Part shown: piece by piece, positions 11,233-23,049 of the stretch
How positions within the stretch are numbered: the stretch's first letter is position 1
How the letters are laid out: each line of letters opens with the position of its first letter
Assembly (NCBI GenBank): GCA_016858145.1
Contig: JAEHOE010000099.1
Span: 62,001-126,000, forward strand
Reading direction: 5' to 3'
Length of the DNA stretch: 64,000 bases
DNA from: Edaphochlamys debaryana
Lineage: Eukaryota > Chlorophyta > Chlorophyceae > Chlamydomonadales
Notes under the pieces: model-generated
The model's database searches: none
The model's input: only the letters and a program-made list of their open reading frames with translations
What the model was told of the DNA's origin: nothing
Made by a program: the position numbers and the translations under genes

Positions 11233-13324
11233 CGGGCGGCGTGGAGGCCGGAGGGGAGGGGGGGGGGGGGTTCCCGCAGAGGGCCAAGAGGTCGTGGAGA
11301 GGCCCGGCACCAGCGCCGTGACAGAGGAGTCTGCGCACACGTGGATGGGAGAGGGGGTAGGGTGACACGTCAGGGTGGTGGAGGAGGTCAGGACTGAGCG
11401 GGCACTAGGCCAGCTGCGCGGATGACATCCGTCCACATGCCAACGCAGGTGGACCCCGCTGTGCCGCGATCGCTAGTCCATGTCACCGCCCAGACTGTGG
11501 TACTGTATGCTCATTCTGTGGCCGCAACGCACGACCCGGAGGGCAGAGCCGGGAGGAGGAAGCCTGCACGATCTTAGCATGGGCGCTGCTTCCCCAGCCC
11601 TGCCGCCAAGCTTGCCTGCCAAGCGTATGCCTACGCGCTCCGCGATGCCCAGTCGTGAGTGCGAGCCTTCCTGCAGGCACGCAAGGGAGATTCGAGTTAG
11701 GAGAGCGCTTGCGGGCCGGGCCGGGCCGAGCCCGCAAGCGCAGGCGCTGGGGCAAGCGGGTAGACGCGTGCTGAGTATCCTTAGCGTGACCCGGCTTGAC
11801 AACGCGCCACGCTTGCCTTTCACTCACCACGTTGCTCCGCTGGAGTGCTATCGCACGAGTCGGCTCGCCGCGAGGTCGCGTAGCGCAATCAGTGTCGGGC
11901 GCGGGGTCAACCTGACGCTATAATTGATGTTAGCTTAACAGCTTGCTTCAGCTCTGACGATGCTGAGGGTCAAGAGGAGATGTCCCTCCCAGCACCCTGG
12001 TTCCTAGCCAGCAGGCTGGGCCAAGCCCTCCGCCCAGTGCGCTGGTCGCAGGCACCGAAGCCGCAACGCCGCCCACAGGCCGTCGGGGTAACCAAAACAT
12101 GGTGTGAGAGACATGTGTGGGAGCAAGAGAGTCGCTGGCAGCCGACGGAAGGCCGAGTGAAATTAAGCGCTAGGACGGGCCATCCTGCGCGTTCTGCTCG
12201 CTGGCGCGAATCCTAACTCAAGGATATGTATATATTGTGAAGCGCGCATGAGTTCTGGAGTCTGAGCGATTTATCCATGCGACCAGCTGGCCCAGCGTGC
12301 TGGTCGCGGTACGGCACCGCATGTCCGTACGGTACGGCAGTTCAGGGATTCGGGCTGCGGCCCGGTTAGTGGCGTTGAATGTGGAACTCGCGGTGGGGGT
12401 TGGCCGCGGGGTGCGGGGGCCGAGATGTCGATCTCTGTTTGACTGTGTTTGGCGGACGAAGCCGGTGTCCCCTTGGCTTGGGCTGGCTTGGGGCCCCGTT
12501 GAGTGGTCAGGACAGGGTCAGGATGGTGGCAAAGTGGACGATGGGGGGAGAGGGGTGGGGGCCAAGGTTTGCTCCGTTCTTTTCCACGCTTGGCTTGTCC
12601 ACTTGGGCCCCCTGGGGGAGACAGCGAGGCTCAGCCCTTTTCCTGCCTTCGGGCAGCCACCATTGTGTTACTGACGGATCCCCACGCTTTGGTCTGCCCG
12701 TGTTCGTCTCCTCTGTCCCTCAGACGCCCACGGAAACCCTTCCCCCGCACCCACCCTCATGTGCCGGCACAGTATGCGACCGGCGCAGTGCAGGAGAGCT
12801 GCACGGCCGGCGCTGCGGTATGCCACATACCCCCCGCCGCGCCGCCGCGTCACGCCACGTCACGCCGCAATTCTTCGTCAGAAGACGCTCAGCGCCCGGT
12901 ACTCTTGCTGGCCCAACGGGTATATATGCGCCGGGCCTGCGGCGGGAAGAGGGGAGGGATGAGGAGACGCGTATGCAGGCACCTGGGGCGGACGTGTTTG
13001 GTGTGCGAGGGTACATCGATGGTTAAGTCTACAGGTGGCTGGAGGCTGCTCGTTTCCGCGCGCCATCCATCCCAAACGCCGCACCCGAGTGAAGCAAGCT
13101 CCCTTCCTCCCCTCACAAGTCGGAGGCAGGCACCCACCCGCGGTGCATGTTGCTGGACCACAGGGGATGGCCCGCGGCGATGTACGACACGGCGTTCCTG
13201 TCATCCTGCGTCGTGCCAATCATGCACATGTCAAGCTGCCGGTGAGCCCGCATCCCATTATGCCCCTGCACCCATATGCTGAGCAAGGCTGCAGCAGACG
13301 GCTTCACAGCCCAGACGCGTACCG
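11233..13324. other. Intergenic stretch with AT-rich patches and a dispersed repeat
   Basis: No gene is supported. TATA-like patches occur at about 12225-12240 (gatatgtatatattgtg) and 12919-12928 (gggtatatatgcg), but no credible coding start follows either. Positions about 12600-12662 (ttgggccccctggggg, then ctcagcccttttcctgcctt) are nearly repeated at 43376-43437, so this is a short dispersed repeat. Confidence 0.4.
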
Positions 13325-14458
13325 TGAGGACCTGGCCGAGTTCGACCTGGCCGAGTTCTTGGATGCCGGGCGGCGGCGCGCGGTCCAGCCCCGGGGAGGA
13401 GGCCAAGAGCTGGGAGGCCTGGCACACCGAGTTCCTGGCCCCCCTGCGGGACGACCGGGGCAGCCAGGTGTTTGGCTACCGCGTGGGCAGCATCGTGTGC
13501 CTGCTGCTGCCGCGCTGCGTGATGTGCGTGCTGGGCTGTGCGGTGGCCGCCACGGCCGCCACGTTCGACACGGCCCTCGTGCCCGACCCCGCCTGCTACT
13601 GGGTGGTTGGCGGCAGCCTGGCCACGTGGGTAGCGCTGCTGGCGTGGGCGCGGGCCAAGCGTATGTATACGGGCTCGGGACTGAAGTCACTGAACACGGA
13701 TTGGCGCTGGTTCAAGGCCGTCGTTCAGGTGCGTGGGCGGGCGGGGGGGCGGCAGGGTTGGTACCGGGTTTGCGACGCGGGCCGGGCTCTCACCACAGGC
13801 TTTGCAGACGGCTTTACAGCCCAGACGCGTATTGATCCAGCCCCCGACCTGAGCTCATGCCCCAATGTTGCATGTGCCTCACCTTTCGTCCCTCCCCCCA
13901 CCCACACACCCACGCCAGGTCGCCAGCGTCTGCGCCGTCGCCTACGTGCTCGTAGCGACCCTCATCCTGCCCCAGCGCGGCATCCGCTTCGCGGGCGTGC
14001 TCATCACGCTGTGGGCCAACTACCAGGCCGCGGCCTTCGCGGCGCAGGCAGCCACCCTGCTCTTCCCCAAGAACCCTCTGATCAGGCAAGCAAGGGCGGA
14101 GCGGGCCTGCTGGGCCTTTTGATGCGGCGTGCTGCGTGCGGCGTGCTGGGCTCGACACGACAGGGCCCTCGTGCTCGCAGGCATGCCGACCTCCTGTGGG
14201 CTGTAGTGCAACTCGGCACCCACCACGCGCCACTTTCGTTCCGCTTCCCCTTTCGCCCCAGGTCCCTGGTGGACGGCGCGTACCGGCAGGCGGACGTGCT
14301 GGTGGGCCTGGCGCTGGCGGCGGTGCTGGTGGTGCTGACGTCCATCGGCCAGATCGGGCTCATCATGCTGAACAAGGTGCAGGCCACGGTGCAGTTCAAC
14401 GGCGTCTATGCCACCAGCGGGCCCCTGTTGTCTGCAGGAGCCCGCAGAGGGCGGCTGA
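13325..14458 (+). pseudogene. Glucan/callose synthase (FKS1/GSL) C-terminal fragment, copy 2, frameshifted
   Basis: This is a diverged duplicate of the 6425-7598 fragment with the same three-exon layout (about 13327-13728, 13919-14085 and 14262-14458), the same GC-AG second intron and similar downstream DNA. It has lesions that copy 1 lacks. Near 13340-13365 the words gacctggccgagttc are doubled and the following bases altered, which shifts the frame. At the end, a net 23-nt loss after TSGPL destroys the EPAEDD tail. Two in-frame insertions (CY before WVVGG, and KSL after GSGL) also separate the copies. The 5' edge joins a copy of intron-1 sequence (acagcccagacgcgta), so the duplication rearranged its own border. 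It is a pseudogene fragment. Confidence 0.75.
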
Positions 14459-14991
14459 GGGCGGGGCGAGGCTGTCGGTATGGTGGGGTGGGAGAGGGGC
14501 GAGTGCGGGCCGAGGGGTGCGCCGTGTGCCCTGATTAGCAGGCATATGTGCCGCACATAATGTGCGCGCGGCGGCTGGGGGGGCAGATTGTGGACTGGAG
14601 CGGCAGAGCGGGCACTGGCGAACACGCGGGGTCCAGGATCCGTCAGCGGTGCATGGCAAGGGTCGCGAACAGTTGGCGCACACAATACATTGTTGACACG
14701 CAACACGGCCTGAACTTGCCCCGAAGGCACCTGCAAACGTTAATATCAAGACCGAGCACAGTGCAAGGTTCCCTGCGACCAGTGGCTTTGGCCTTGAACA
14801 CCGCACGAGTGATCACCCGTGCGGGACTGGCGACACACTCTCATCAATATGCGGCACTTTTGACATGCTTGGGGTCTGAAAGTAGTGCTCGCTCGCGGAC
14901 ATGGCCTATCATCAAGGTCATAGAGGATGCCCCGCCTGCAACAAGAAGCCTAAGTCCACGAGGATCACTGTGACTAAGTACATATACGACC

Positions 14992-17900
14992 ATGCCGCTC
15001 AGGCGCTGGCAAATCATCGCGGGCGGTCTGCTCTCGAGGCTCAACTCAAGTCGACTGCCCGTCTGCGGCCAGCTTGAGTTTGATCCAGCGCAACCAGCGT
15101 GCCTCTTCTGCGTGGAAACCTTCGCCTACTCGCAGTGGAACCGCCACCGGGGTGCCGCATACCGCAATGCGTGCGCTCGGTGGGATGTGCGCCCAAACCC
15201 ACTGTGCAGTTATCCCGACACCAAACCGGAGGATCTACCCACTCCCATGTCGGCGGCATTGCTGGCTGAGAGCCTGCAGGCCGCGGCTGAGGCAGCACAG
15301 CAGCAGCCTGGGCTGGGGGAAGCCGAGGCGGCACTGCTGCAAGCGGCGCTCCAGCTGGCGGATCAGCTCGGCAACCTGCAGGCGCCAGCACAAGCCCTGC
15401 CGGCAGGTGCTGCCCAGGCGCCCCTGATGGTAGAGGGTCAGCCGGAGGCCCCCGTTGCGGCAGGCGCCGTTCTGGCGGCGGCCGCTACCCCGGGAAATGG
15501 CGCTGCGGCTGGGGCCGGCTTGCACGCCACCACGCAGCTCAAAGCCGGTGCCGTGCCGGCCATGGATGCTGTGCAGACGCACCTGGACGCGGTCAATCCA
15601 CTGCTTGCTGCGGGGTGGCAGCACGGGCCAGGTGCAGGGGTCCAGCAGGGGTCAGGCGGAGGGGGCCATGCAGCAGAGGCCTTCTGGCCGGGAGGCGCTT
15701 CATGGATGGGCCCACCAAGTGCTGGCCTCCTGCCCCTGCTGCGGCCTCCACATCCCGCACTCATGGGAAGCGGTGCTGGGGCGTTCGCCGGTCTGCTCGG
15801 GCCGCTCCAGACCGACTTCGGATCAGCGGGAGGCCCATCAGGAGCTGGGCCCGTCGTGCACCAGCCGTGGGGAGCGGTAGCGTCAGCTGCAGCGGAGCCC
15901 AACCCTACGCTTCAGTTCGGGGCTGCAGTGCAGCACGTGCTGCCTGGGGTGGGCGGAGTCGGGCCAATGGCTGTAGGGCCGGCTGGCTCGCAGCTCGGGC
16001 CCATGCGCCCTGGAGCCATGCACCAGCCGCTCGCCTTGGGGCCGCCCCTGCAACCTTACGCGATGGGGACCATGCCGCCTGCACAGCGTGGCTCGGAAGA
16101 GCTCGGCTACCTGGCGGCAGCCAGCATACCCAGCCTGGGAGGAGGCCAGCAGGGACCGGCTGCGGGGGATGTGGCAGCAGGGCTCCCAGGGGCGCTAGCC
16201 GGTGCTCTTGCTGCTGGCCTGCTTCCCGAGCTTCAGGCAGGGCACGGCCAGGCAGGCGGCCAAGCAGCATCGGCCACCGGGGCGGCAGGCGGCGCGGGGA
16301 TGGGCCCGTCAGCTATAGCAAGCGGGCCTGGGGTGGGGCCCGGTCAGCACGGGGTCAGCGCGGCTACTGCACACAGCTACTGCCAGCTGTGGCCGCCAAT
16401 GCAGGGCGGCTCGTTGGCGGCGTCGGAACCCATCTGGTACCGGACCATGCTCCTGCCGAGCGTTGACGTGCCCACGGTAGTGGGGCTCAGGGGCACTGAT
16501 GCCGGCGTCCTGGCGTGGTGGCGGCCTGCTGGAGAGCCGTGGCGGCTGTGCCGGCGGACGCAACTAGGGTGCGGCGTGTTCATCTGGGCCATCCAGGCCT
16601 CGGCGGACCAAGGCGTTGAGACCCTCGGGCCGCTCCTGGCGGCCTTCGAACCGTGTCTCGGGACGCCGCCCGTCCCGCTGCCGCCACCCCTGCTGCTGCC
16701 GCCACCCTTCCAACCCTGCTGTGTCAGCGCTGTCGTGCACTGGCCGCAGCTTCTGGGCATTCAGGCGGAGCCGCGCTACATGCTGCTGCCGCTCGGATCC
16801 CGGGACGCCCTGGTGCCCCCGAGCGAGCTGGACGGCAGCGCAGCAGACGTCATCTTCCTTGGCCGCCGGCGGCTGGACGCCGGCGAGTCAGGTATGTACT
16901 TGGCCAAGCGGCTGAGGAGCAGCGAGCCCCCGGGTCGACCTGTGCGAGCGGTGCTTTTTGCTCCCGGTGCGAAGGGCAGCGAGCCTGGAACCTTCCAGCT
17001 GGGCCCCTTCCTGGGGCCCTTCGTTCTGTTGCCCTGGCAGCGGCTGCCCACGGACCTGCAAATTTCCCTGGCCCTGCTGCCCTCGGATGCCGCTGGGTCC
17101 GGGGGGCGCGGCCATGCAGCATCCCGGGGGCCCTCAAACGCCTCCAACTTTATGCACGGGCAAGGCCATGGTGGGCCAGGCCCCAGCGGCTTCGAAGGCT
17201 TCGCGCCCTCTGGCAGCACTAGTGGGCAGGTTGGGCGTCCGGTGGGCCGGCCACTGGCGGTGGCGGCGTGCGTCCTGCTCTGCCGCCGGCTCCGGCCTCT
17301 GCCGCTGGCCCTCGCAGCCTCAGCGGCAGTGGCAGCGGTGGACACGGTGGCATGGCTGTGGCACCGGCGTGCCGCTGTGCAGCAGCGGCGGCAAGCTCCA
17401 GCAGCGGTGCCGGCGGGGCAGGATGCGTCCCGTGAAGCCGAGGCGGCGGCGGGAGCTGGCCAGGAGGTGGGGGTGGGGGCCGAAGTGCTCCCGCAGGCCC
17501 AGCCGCCAGACACCCGGCGGCACGTGCCCTCGGAGGCGGGTGCGCAGGCGGAGGCCCCGGGGTCGACCACAGCGGCCGAAGGTCCCGTTTGCCCGACCGG
17601 AGGCCCGCCCGACCGGCAAGCCAGCACGGAGGCAGAGCCCTCGGACATAGCCAGCCTGCCGCAGCCACCGCCGCCCTCGCGCCCTCCGCCATCTCAGCAT
17701 CCCAGGCCTTCAGACACAGCCACCCTGCTGCCACCGCCGTTCGTGCGCCCGCCGCCGCCTGCGCGTCCCGGGAGGGATCCGTCGCCACCAAAGTCGGCGC
17801 CGCCTGCCCCGCCCGGCCCAGGCTCTGCGGCAGACACGCTGCGCTACCTGAACAAGCTGTGCAAGGGGCTGGGCGGGAGCCTAGCGCAGATGGTGGCGCC

Positions 17901-20900
17901 GGAGCAGGTCGCACAGCTGCACGGCCTCGTGGGCTCGCTGCTGTCCGCCGTCGAGACTGGCGACCTTTCTGCAGAGGCTATGGAGCAGGCCCAGCAGCCG
18001 CTGAGCTCCCTGGAGCGGTGCCTGGAGCTCCTGGGCCAGCCGGCGCCAGTGAGCAACCTGGTGGTCTTCCTCCGGGCAGGTGTGTCTACATGCGTCTTAG
18101 CGGACGGCCAGGGCCCCACGTACTGCTGACTCCTTCCCCTGACACCCTCCCTGCTGCCTTCCTGTCCAACGCCTCGCGTCGCATGGCTCAAAACCCTCGC
18201 CCCGACTCACCCCCCTTGCCTGCCTGTCTTCGTGCCGTCCTCTGCGCCTCCGTCCCTTGCAGCCTCCCTCCTGCCCCCGGTCGTGGCGTACCTCGAGGAC
18301 GCCTCCAGGGCGCTCAGCGACCTGGCTCAGGCCTGGGCGCGCGAGGCTCTCATCGCGGGCCCCATTGGCCAGAGGCTGGAGGCGGCCATGGGAGCCTGGC
18401 GCCCGCAGTCAGAGGTGGGGCGGACAACGCACGGTGCCAGACAGCTGCGGTTGCAAGCCCTGTGGATGCTAAATTGCTGATCGCTCCCCTACCCTTCTTT
18501 GCCCCCACCACGCATCAGGAGCTCACCAGCGCGCAGGGCCAATCCGCCGCTCTGCGCCAACGGGTGGAGGCCCTGCTGGCGCGCAGCGCTGGCGGCTCCA
18601 GCAGCAGCGGTGCGGCCCCCAAGGCGGGGAGCGAGCTGCGTCAGATGGTCATCGAGGCGCTGGAGGCAGCGGGCCTCGGAGCGCTGCTCGCCAGCGGCTC
18701 GGAACCCGGCCAGGTGCGTTCCAGGGCTGCCAAGCAAGGGGGCTCTCGTGACGCGGGTCCGCTTCGTTCTTAGATCCCCCCCCGCTGCTGCCTCAGGCGG
18801 CCGGCAGCATGGCAGCTCACCTTGTGGCCCTGAAGAGAGAGGTTGATGGGCTGCGGCGTGCGGCCGAGGACACGGAGGTGGCTGAGGCGGAGGCGGGGTA
18901 TCTGGAGCAGGTGCATGACGCGTTGGCCTCAACACCTCAGCAGGTAAGCGCGCAGGGGGTCGCATGCGATGCGCATAAATGCCTGGGGTTGCCGGCGCTG
19001 AACCCTAGCAGCTCGCACCTAAGCTGTTGGCTTTCCCTGTCGTTACTGACGCTTTGGCTGCTGGCAGGCGCTGGCGGGTGGCGTAGCTGGCGAGGACCCC
19101 GCAAGCTTGGTCGCCGCCTTGTCCAGGGGCCTCACCGTGCCAGCCTCCTTCGTGTGCCCCATAACGGGCTTGATAATGAAGAAGCCCGTCAGTGTGGAGG
19201 GGGGCCAAACCTTCGAGTGCGAGGCCATCAAGGCGCATTTTGCCAAGAGCCGCACCAACCCCATCACGGGTAGGTTGCCGTGTATGTCTCACGCGTGCCG
19301 CTGGGGTGCGACGGGCCTACGCCCGCTCCTTCCACTCAACCCGACACAGGCTACTTGGCTCATCCCTCTTGTACCTCTTGTGCCCTTGCGTTCTGCAGGC
19401 ATGCCGCTTGGTTCGGCCCAGGTCCAGCCCAACTACAGCCTGCAGAGTGTTATTGAGGGCTGGCTTCGGAAGCACAAGCTCAGTCACGACCAGGCGGCAG
19501 AGCTCCCGACAGCTGCCACTGACGAGGAGCTGTCGGCACCGGTAGGTGGGGTGGGGCTGCTGGGGCTGCCGGTGGATGCTGCATGCGAGAGCCCAGGCTT
19601 GCACGGCACCCAACTGTACCCGTATCGGTACCCCCACGTAGGTCATCCCACCTGGAGCCCTTGAGATGCTTGCGGAGGTACAGGCTTCGCATTCTTCTGG
19701 GGTATCTGGGGGCTTAGTCGGGGCTTAAACGGCACCACACAGGTTTCAATGGGAGTTGGCCTTCTGTGCTTGCAGGTCGGCGCAAAGCCGCTCCACAGGG
19801 CGGCCCTGCTAGGGGACATCAAGGCCGTGCGCGCCCTCCTGGACGCTGGAGCAGACCTGGAGGAAGGGGACGCGGTAGGCCTGCGGGCTTGGCAGGGCTG
19901 CTTGGGTTGACGGAAAGGACCAGCAAGGTCCAGGAGGGACCTGCAGGGCGCTCGGGTTGGCGAGGCAGGTGCGAGCAGGTACGGCAGGCTTCCTCACAGT
20001 CCCTCACGCCTCGGTCCCTCACGCCTCGGTCCGCTTGCTGTAGAAGCGGAGCGCCGTGGCGCTGCACTACGCGGCTCTTGGTGGCCAGGTGGACGTGGTC
20101 CGTGAGCTCCTCGGACGCGGCGCACGGGTGAACACGCAGGACAAGGTGCGGCGGGCGCTGAGTAGTTTGGAAGGCTTGGGAACTAGGCTTCGTTAGCTTC
20201 GTCCCCTGCCGGTCAGCGGCAGCCCTACGCGGCTTTCCAGTCGGTCATGCGCTCAGCTGCTGTGCCATGGCAACCATACAGGAGGGCAACACGCCTCTGC
20301 ACCTCGCCGATGGGGCGGCGCGGATCGAGGTGATCGCGCTTCTGGCAGCACAGGGCGCCCTGCTGGAGTTGACGGCAGGCCAGGTGCGTGAAATGGGGAT
20401 GGCGGCTCCTTTCTTCCATAGCCCAAATGTCGTAAGCCCAATCTAAAAAGACTGATGCTGGGCCTTCGCTCTGGATTTCGTACAGAAATGCGGTACACCG
20501 CTCCACCAGGCTGTGGGCGTGTGCGACATCGAGAAGGCCCGTGCGCTCATCAAGGCAGGTGCCAACACAAGCGCCACGGCCAAGGTATGGCCCCTCTCGG
20601 CTTCCTGCAACGTCCTTCTTGCCTTGCGTACTTGCATCCCGCACGTGAGAACCCTAGTAAGGACCTGGTCTCCAAACCGTTGCAGCGCCCCCGCCCCGCC
20701 CTCCTCATAATGGCCCCGCGCAGGACGGCGTCACGCCCCTGCATATCGCTGCTCGCTCGGGTCTCGTGGCCATGGCTCAGGCCCTCATCGACGCTGGTGC
20801 CAACAAGTCCGCCACGGACGAGGTATGCGCACATGTACCATTTCCATAAGGATCAGAGTCTCCGCCCAGCTTCCTGCTACTTTCTTCTTGCCTTGCTTGC

Positions 20901-22802
20901 TTCCAGCACACAGTGACCCTAATTGAGTAGGACCTGGTCCCCAAATCATCCAAGCACCCGCCCCGCCCTCTCCACAACAGCGCGGCATCACGCCCCTGCA
21001 TGTTGCTGTGGCAACGGGTCACGTGGCCATGGCCCAGACCCTCATCGGCGCCGGCGCCAACAAGAGCGCCATAGACAAGGTAGGGACGTTGCACCTCCCC
21101 ACACAGCAGGTCACTGTTGCCGCAAGGGCTAGCTCCGTCACCGCATGCAGCTGTGTTTTTCCTACCTCCGACCAACCCGCCCACTGCTTTCCCAAGTCTC
21201 TCCGGCTTCCTGCAACATTCTTGCTCCCAAGCGCGTCCACCCCTCTCCCCCGACGGCTCCGCGCAGGACGGCGTCACGCCCCTGCATATCGCTGCTCGCT
21301 CGGGTCTCGTGGCCATGGCTCAGGCCCTCATCGACGCTGGTGCCAACAAGTCCGCCACGGACGAGGTATGCGCACATGTACCATTTCCATAAGGATCAGA
21401 GTCTCCGCCCAGCTTCCTGCTACTTTCTTCTTGCCTTGCTTGCTTCCAGCACACAGTGACCCTAATTGAGTAGGACCTGGTCCCCAAATCATCCAAGCAC
21501 CCGCCCCGCCCTCTCCACAACAGCGCGGCATCACGCCCCTGCATGTTGCTGTGGCAACGGGTCACGTGGCCATGGCCCAGACCCTCATCGGCGCCGGCGC
21601 CAACAAGAGCGCCATAGACAAGGTAGGGACGTTGCACCTCCCCACACAGCAGGTCACTGTTGCCGCAAGGGCTAGCTCCGTCACCGCATGCAGCTGTGTT
21701 TTTCCTACCTCCGACCAACCCGCCCACTGCTTTCCCAAGTCTCTCCGGCTTCCTGCAACATTCTTGCTCCCAAGCGCGTCCACCCCTCTCCCCCGACGGC
21801 TCCGCGCAGGATGACTTCACGCCCCTGCATGTTGCTGTTCGCTTAGGCAACGAGGCCATGGCCCAGGCTCTCGTTGCCGCGGGCGCCCCGGTGGACACCA
21901 GCAACAGGATGGTGGGCCCAGCCGAGCAGGCGGTTGGCGGCACGCCCTCCCGCTTGCCCTGACCCTCCCGCTCGCCCTAACCACATGCAGGGGTACACTG
22001 CGCTCCACCTGGCTGCCATGAACGGCAACACGAAAGTGTTGCAGGCCCTGATAGATGCAGGCGCTGATCTCTGCGCGCGGGTCGGGGGAGTAGATGACTC
22101 GATGCCTCTTCACCTCGCGGCCAGCTTTGGGCATGTGGAGGCGGTTCAGGTGCTGCTGGAGAGGGGCGCTCCCCTGGAGGCGGTTGAGAGAGTGAGTTGA
22201 CTCGTCCTTGCCTCTGCTTACCGCGCTCGCTCTGGCCCATCACTGCTTGTTCGCTTCCCTCTATCTACCGTTGACACCCTCTCAGGAAGGCGGAACGGCG
22301 CTCCACTTGGGAGTACTAAAGGACAACATGGCGGTGGTTCAAGTGTTGATCGATAAGGGTGCAAACAAGGAAGCAGCGACTGAGGTGGGTGGTAACTGCG
22401 GTGATCCCTGTCGCCCCCGCCCCCTGACCTTGTCAACTCTCTGACATGTCTTGCGGTGCGTGCTTCGACCTCACAGGATGGCCGCACGCCTTTGATGTAT
22501 GCCGCTCAGAACGGTTCAGTGGAAATGGTGAAAGTGCTGCTTTCCAGCAACGGTCCGTCTGGCTTGGGCGCAAACAAGGCGGCAACGGACCAGGTAACAT
22601 TTGGAATGGGCACATGCGTTGCGGGGGGGGGGGGGGGCAAAGGGTACCAAAGCTTTGGTAAGCCTGTTGCCATCCTTCTCCGCAGGCCGGCAAGACGGCG
22701 CTGGACTGGGCCAAGGGCGGCAAGAAGGAGGGACACGAGGAGGTTTTGAAGCTGCTCGACGACAGGCCAGAACCGGTGACCATCAGCGCCGGCGAAACTT
22801 GA
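14992..22802 (+). CDS. SAND-like/U-box/ankyrin-repeat protein, probable E3 ubiquitin ligase
   Basis: Nineteen exons join in frame to 1786 residues: 14992-18079, 18263-18414, 18519-18713, 18797-18943, 19068-19269, 19399-19541, 19776-19874, 20044-20145, 20282-20383, 20486-20584, 20724-20822, 20981-21079, 21267-21365, 21524-21622, 21810-21911, 21991-22191, 22286-22384, 22477-22593 and 22686-22802. Residues 20-70 look like a SAND domain (LPVCGQLEFD, CLFC, FAYSQWNRH); this is tentative. A Gly/Ala/Pro-rich middle holds one hydrophobic stretch near 748-790. Residues about 1217-1290 are a clear U-box (SFVCPITGLIMKKPV, then NYSLQSVIEGWL), the E2-binding module of ubiquitin ligases. Residues 1309-1786 are ankyrin repeats (TPLHIAARSGL, ALIDAGANK), nearly all one phase-0 exon each. 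Expected role: substrate ubiquitination with ankyrin-based recognition. The first exon could belong to a separate gene, but its phase-1 junction fits. Confidence 0.82.
20724..21809. repeat. Tandem 543-bp duplication of two ankyrin exons with introns
   Basis: Positions 20724-21266 are repeated at 21267-21809. I compared the exons, the first intron and the second intron by eye and saw no difference, introns included. Each unit carries two complete phase-0 ankyrin exons of 99 nt (starting DGVTPLHIAARSG and RGITPLHVAVATG) and both following introns. The duplication therefore adds two whole repeats (66 residues) without disturbing frame or splicing. Perfect intron identity means it is very recent, or is an assembly artefact. 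Confidence 0.9.
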
Positions 22803-22854
22803 TCTCAGGATGGGCAGGGCAGGGGTTGGATCCGGCCCGTGGGCAGCTTCCGAC

Positions 22855-23049
22855 CCCAGCATCTACACCGACGTGACGCTCATGCCCGGGGACCTGCTGC
22901 TGCTGGACAACCGCCGCGCCGCGCACGCCCGCACGCCCTTCATGCCCCGCTACGACGGCGCGGACCGCTGGCTGCAGCGCGTGTACGGCTTCACGGACCG
23001 CTTCGAGGCCCGCTCGGAGGGCATGACCCGCGCTGACGTGATAAAATGA
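22855..23049 (+). pseudogene. TauD-like (clavaminate synthase-like) oxygenase, 3' fragment
   Basis: The frame reads about 64 residues and ends at a stop at 23049. The segment MPGDLLLLDNRRAAHARTPF followed by RYDGADRWLQRVY matches the C-terminal core of Fe(II)/2-oxoglutarate oxygenases of the TauD/L-asparagine-oxygenase type. It holds the distal iron-binding His (in AAHART) and the 2-oxoglutarate-binding Arg region (DRWLQR). A usable acceptor (accccag|catctac) sits at the left edge. The HxD half of the iron site and the rest of the enzyme (normally about 300 residues) are absent, because the ankyrin gene ends only about 50 bp upstream. This is a stranded terminal exon; function is not expected. 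Confidence 0.65.

Noticed and set aside
10138..11368. Long minus frames rich in Pro, Arg and Ser
   Set aside because: Three frames overlap with equal bias and no conserved motif; only the short end at 11001-11232 looks at all protein-like.
12225..12928. TATA-like patches at 12225 and 12919
   Set aside because: No believable coding start lies downstream at a suitable distance, so they are not called as promoters.
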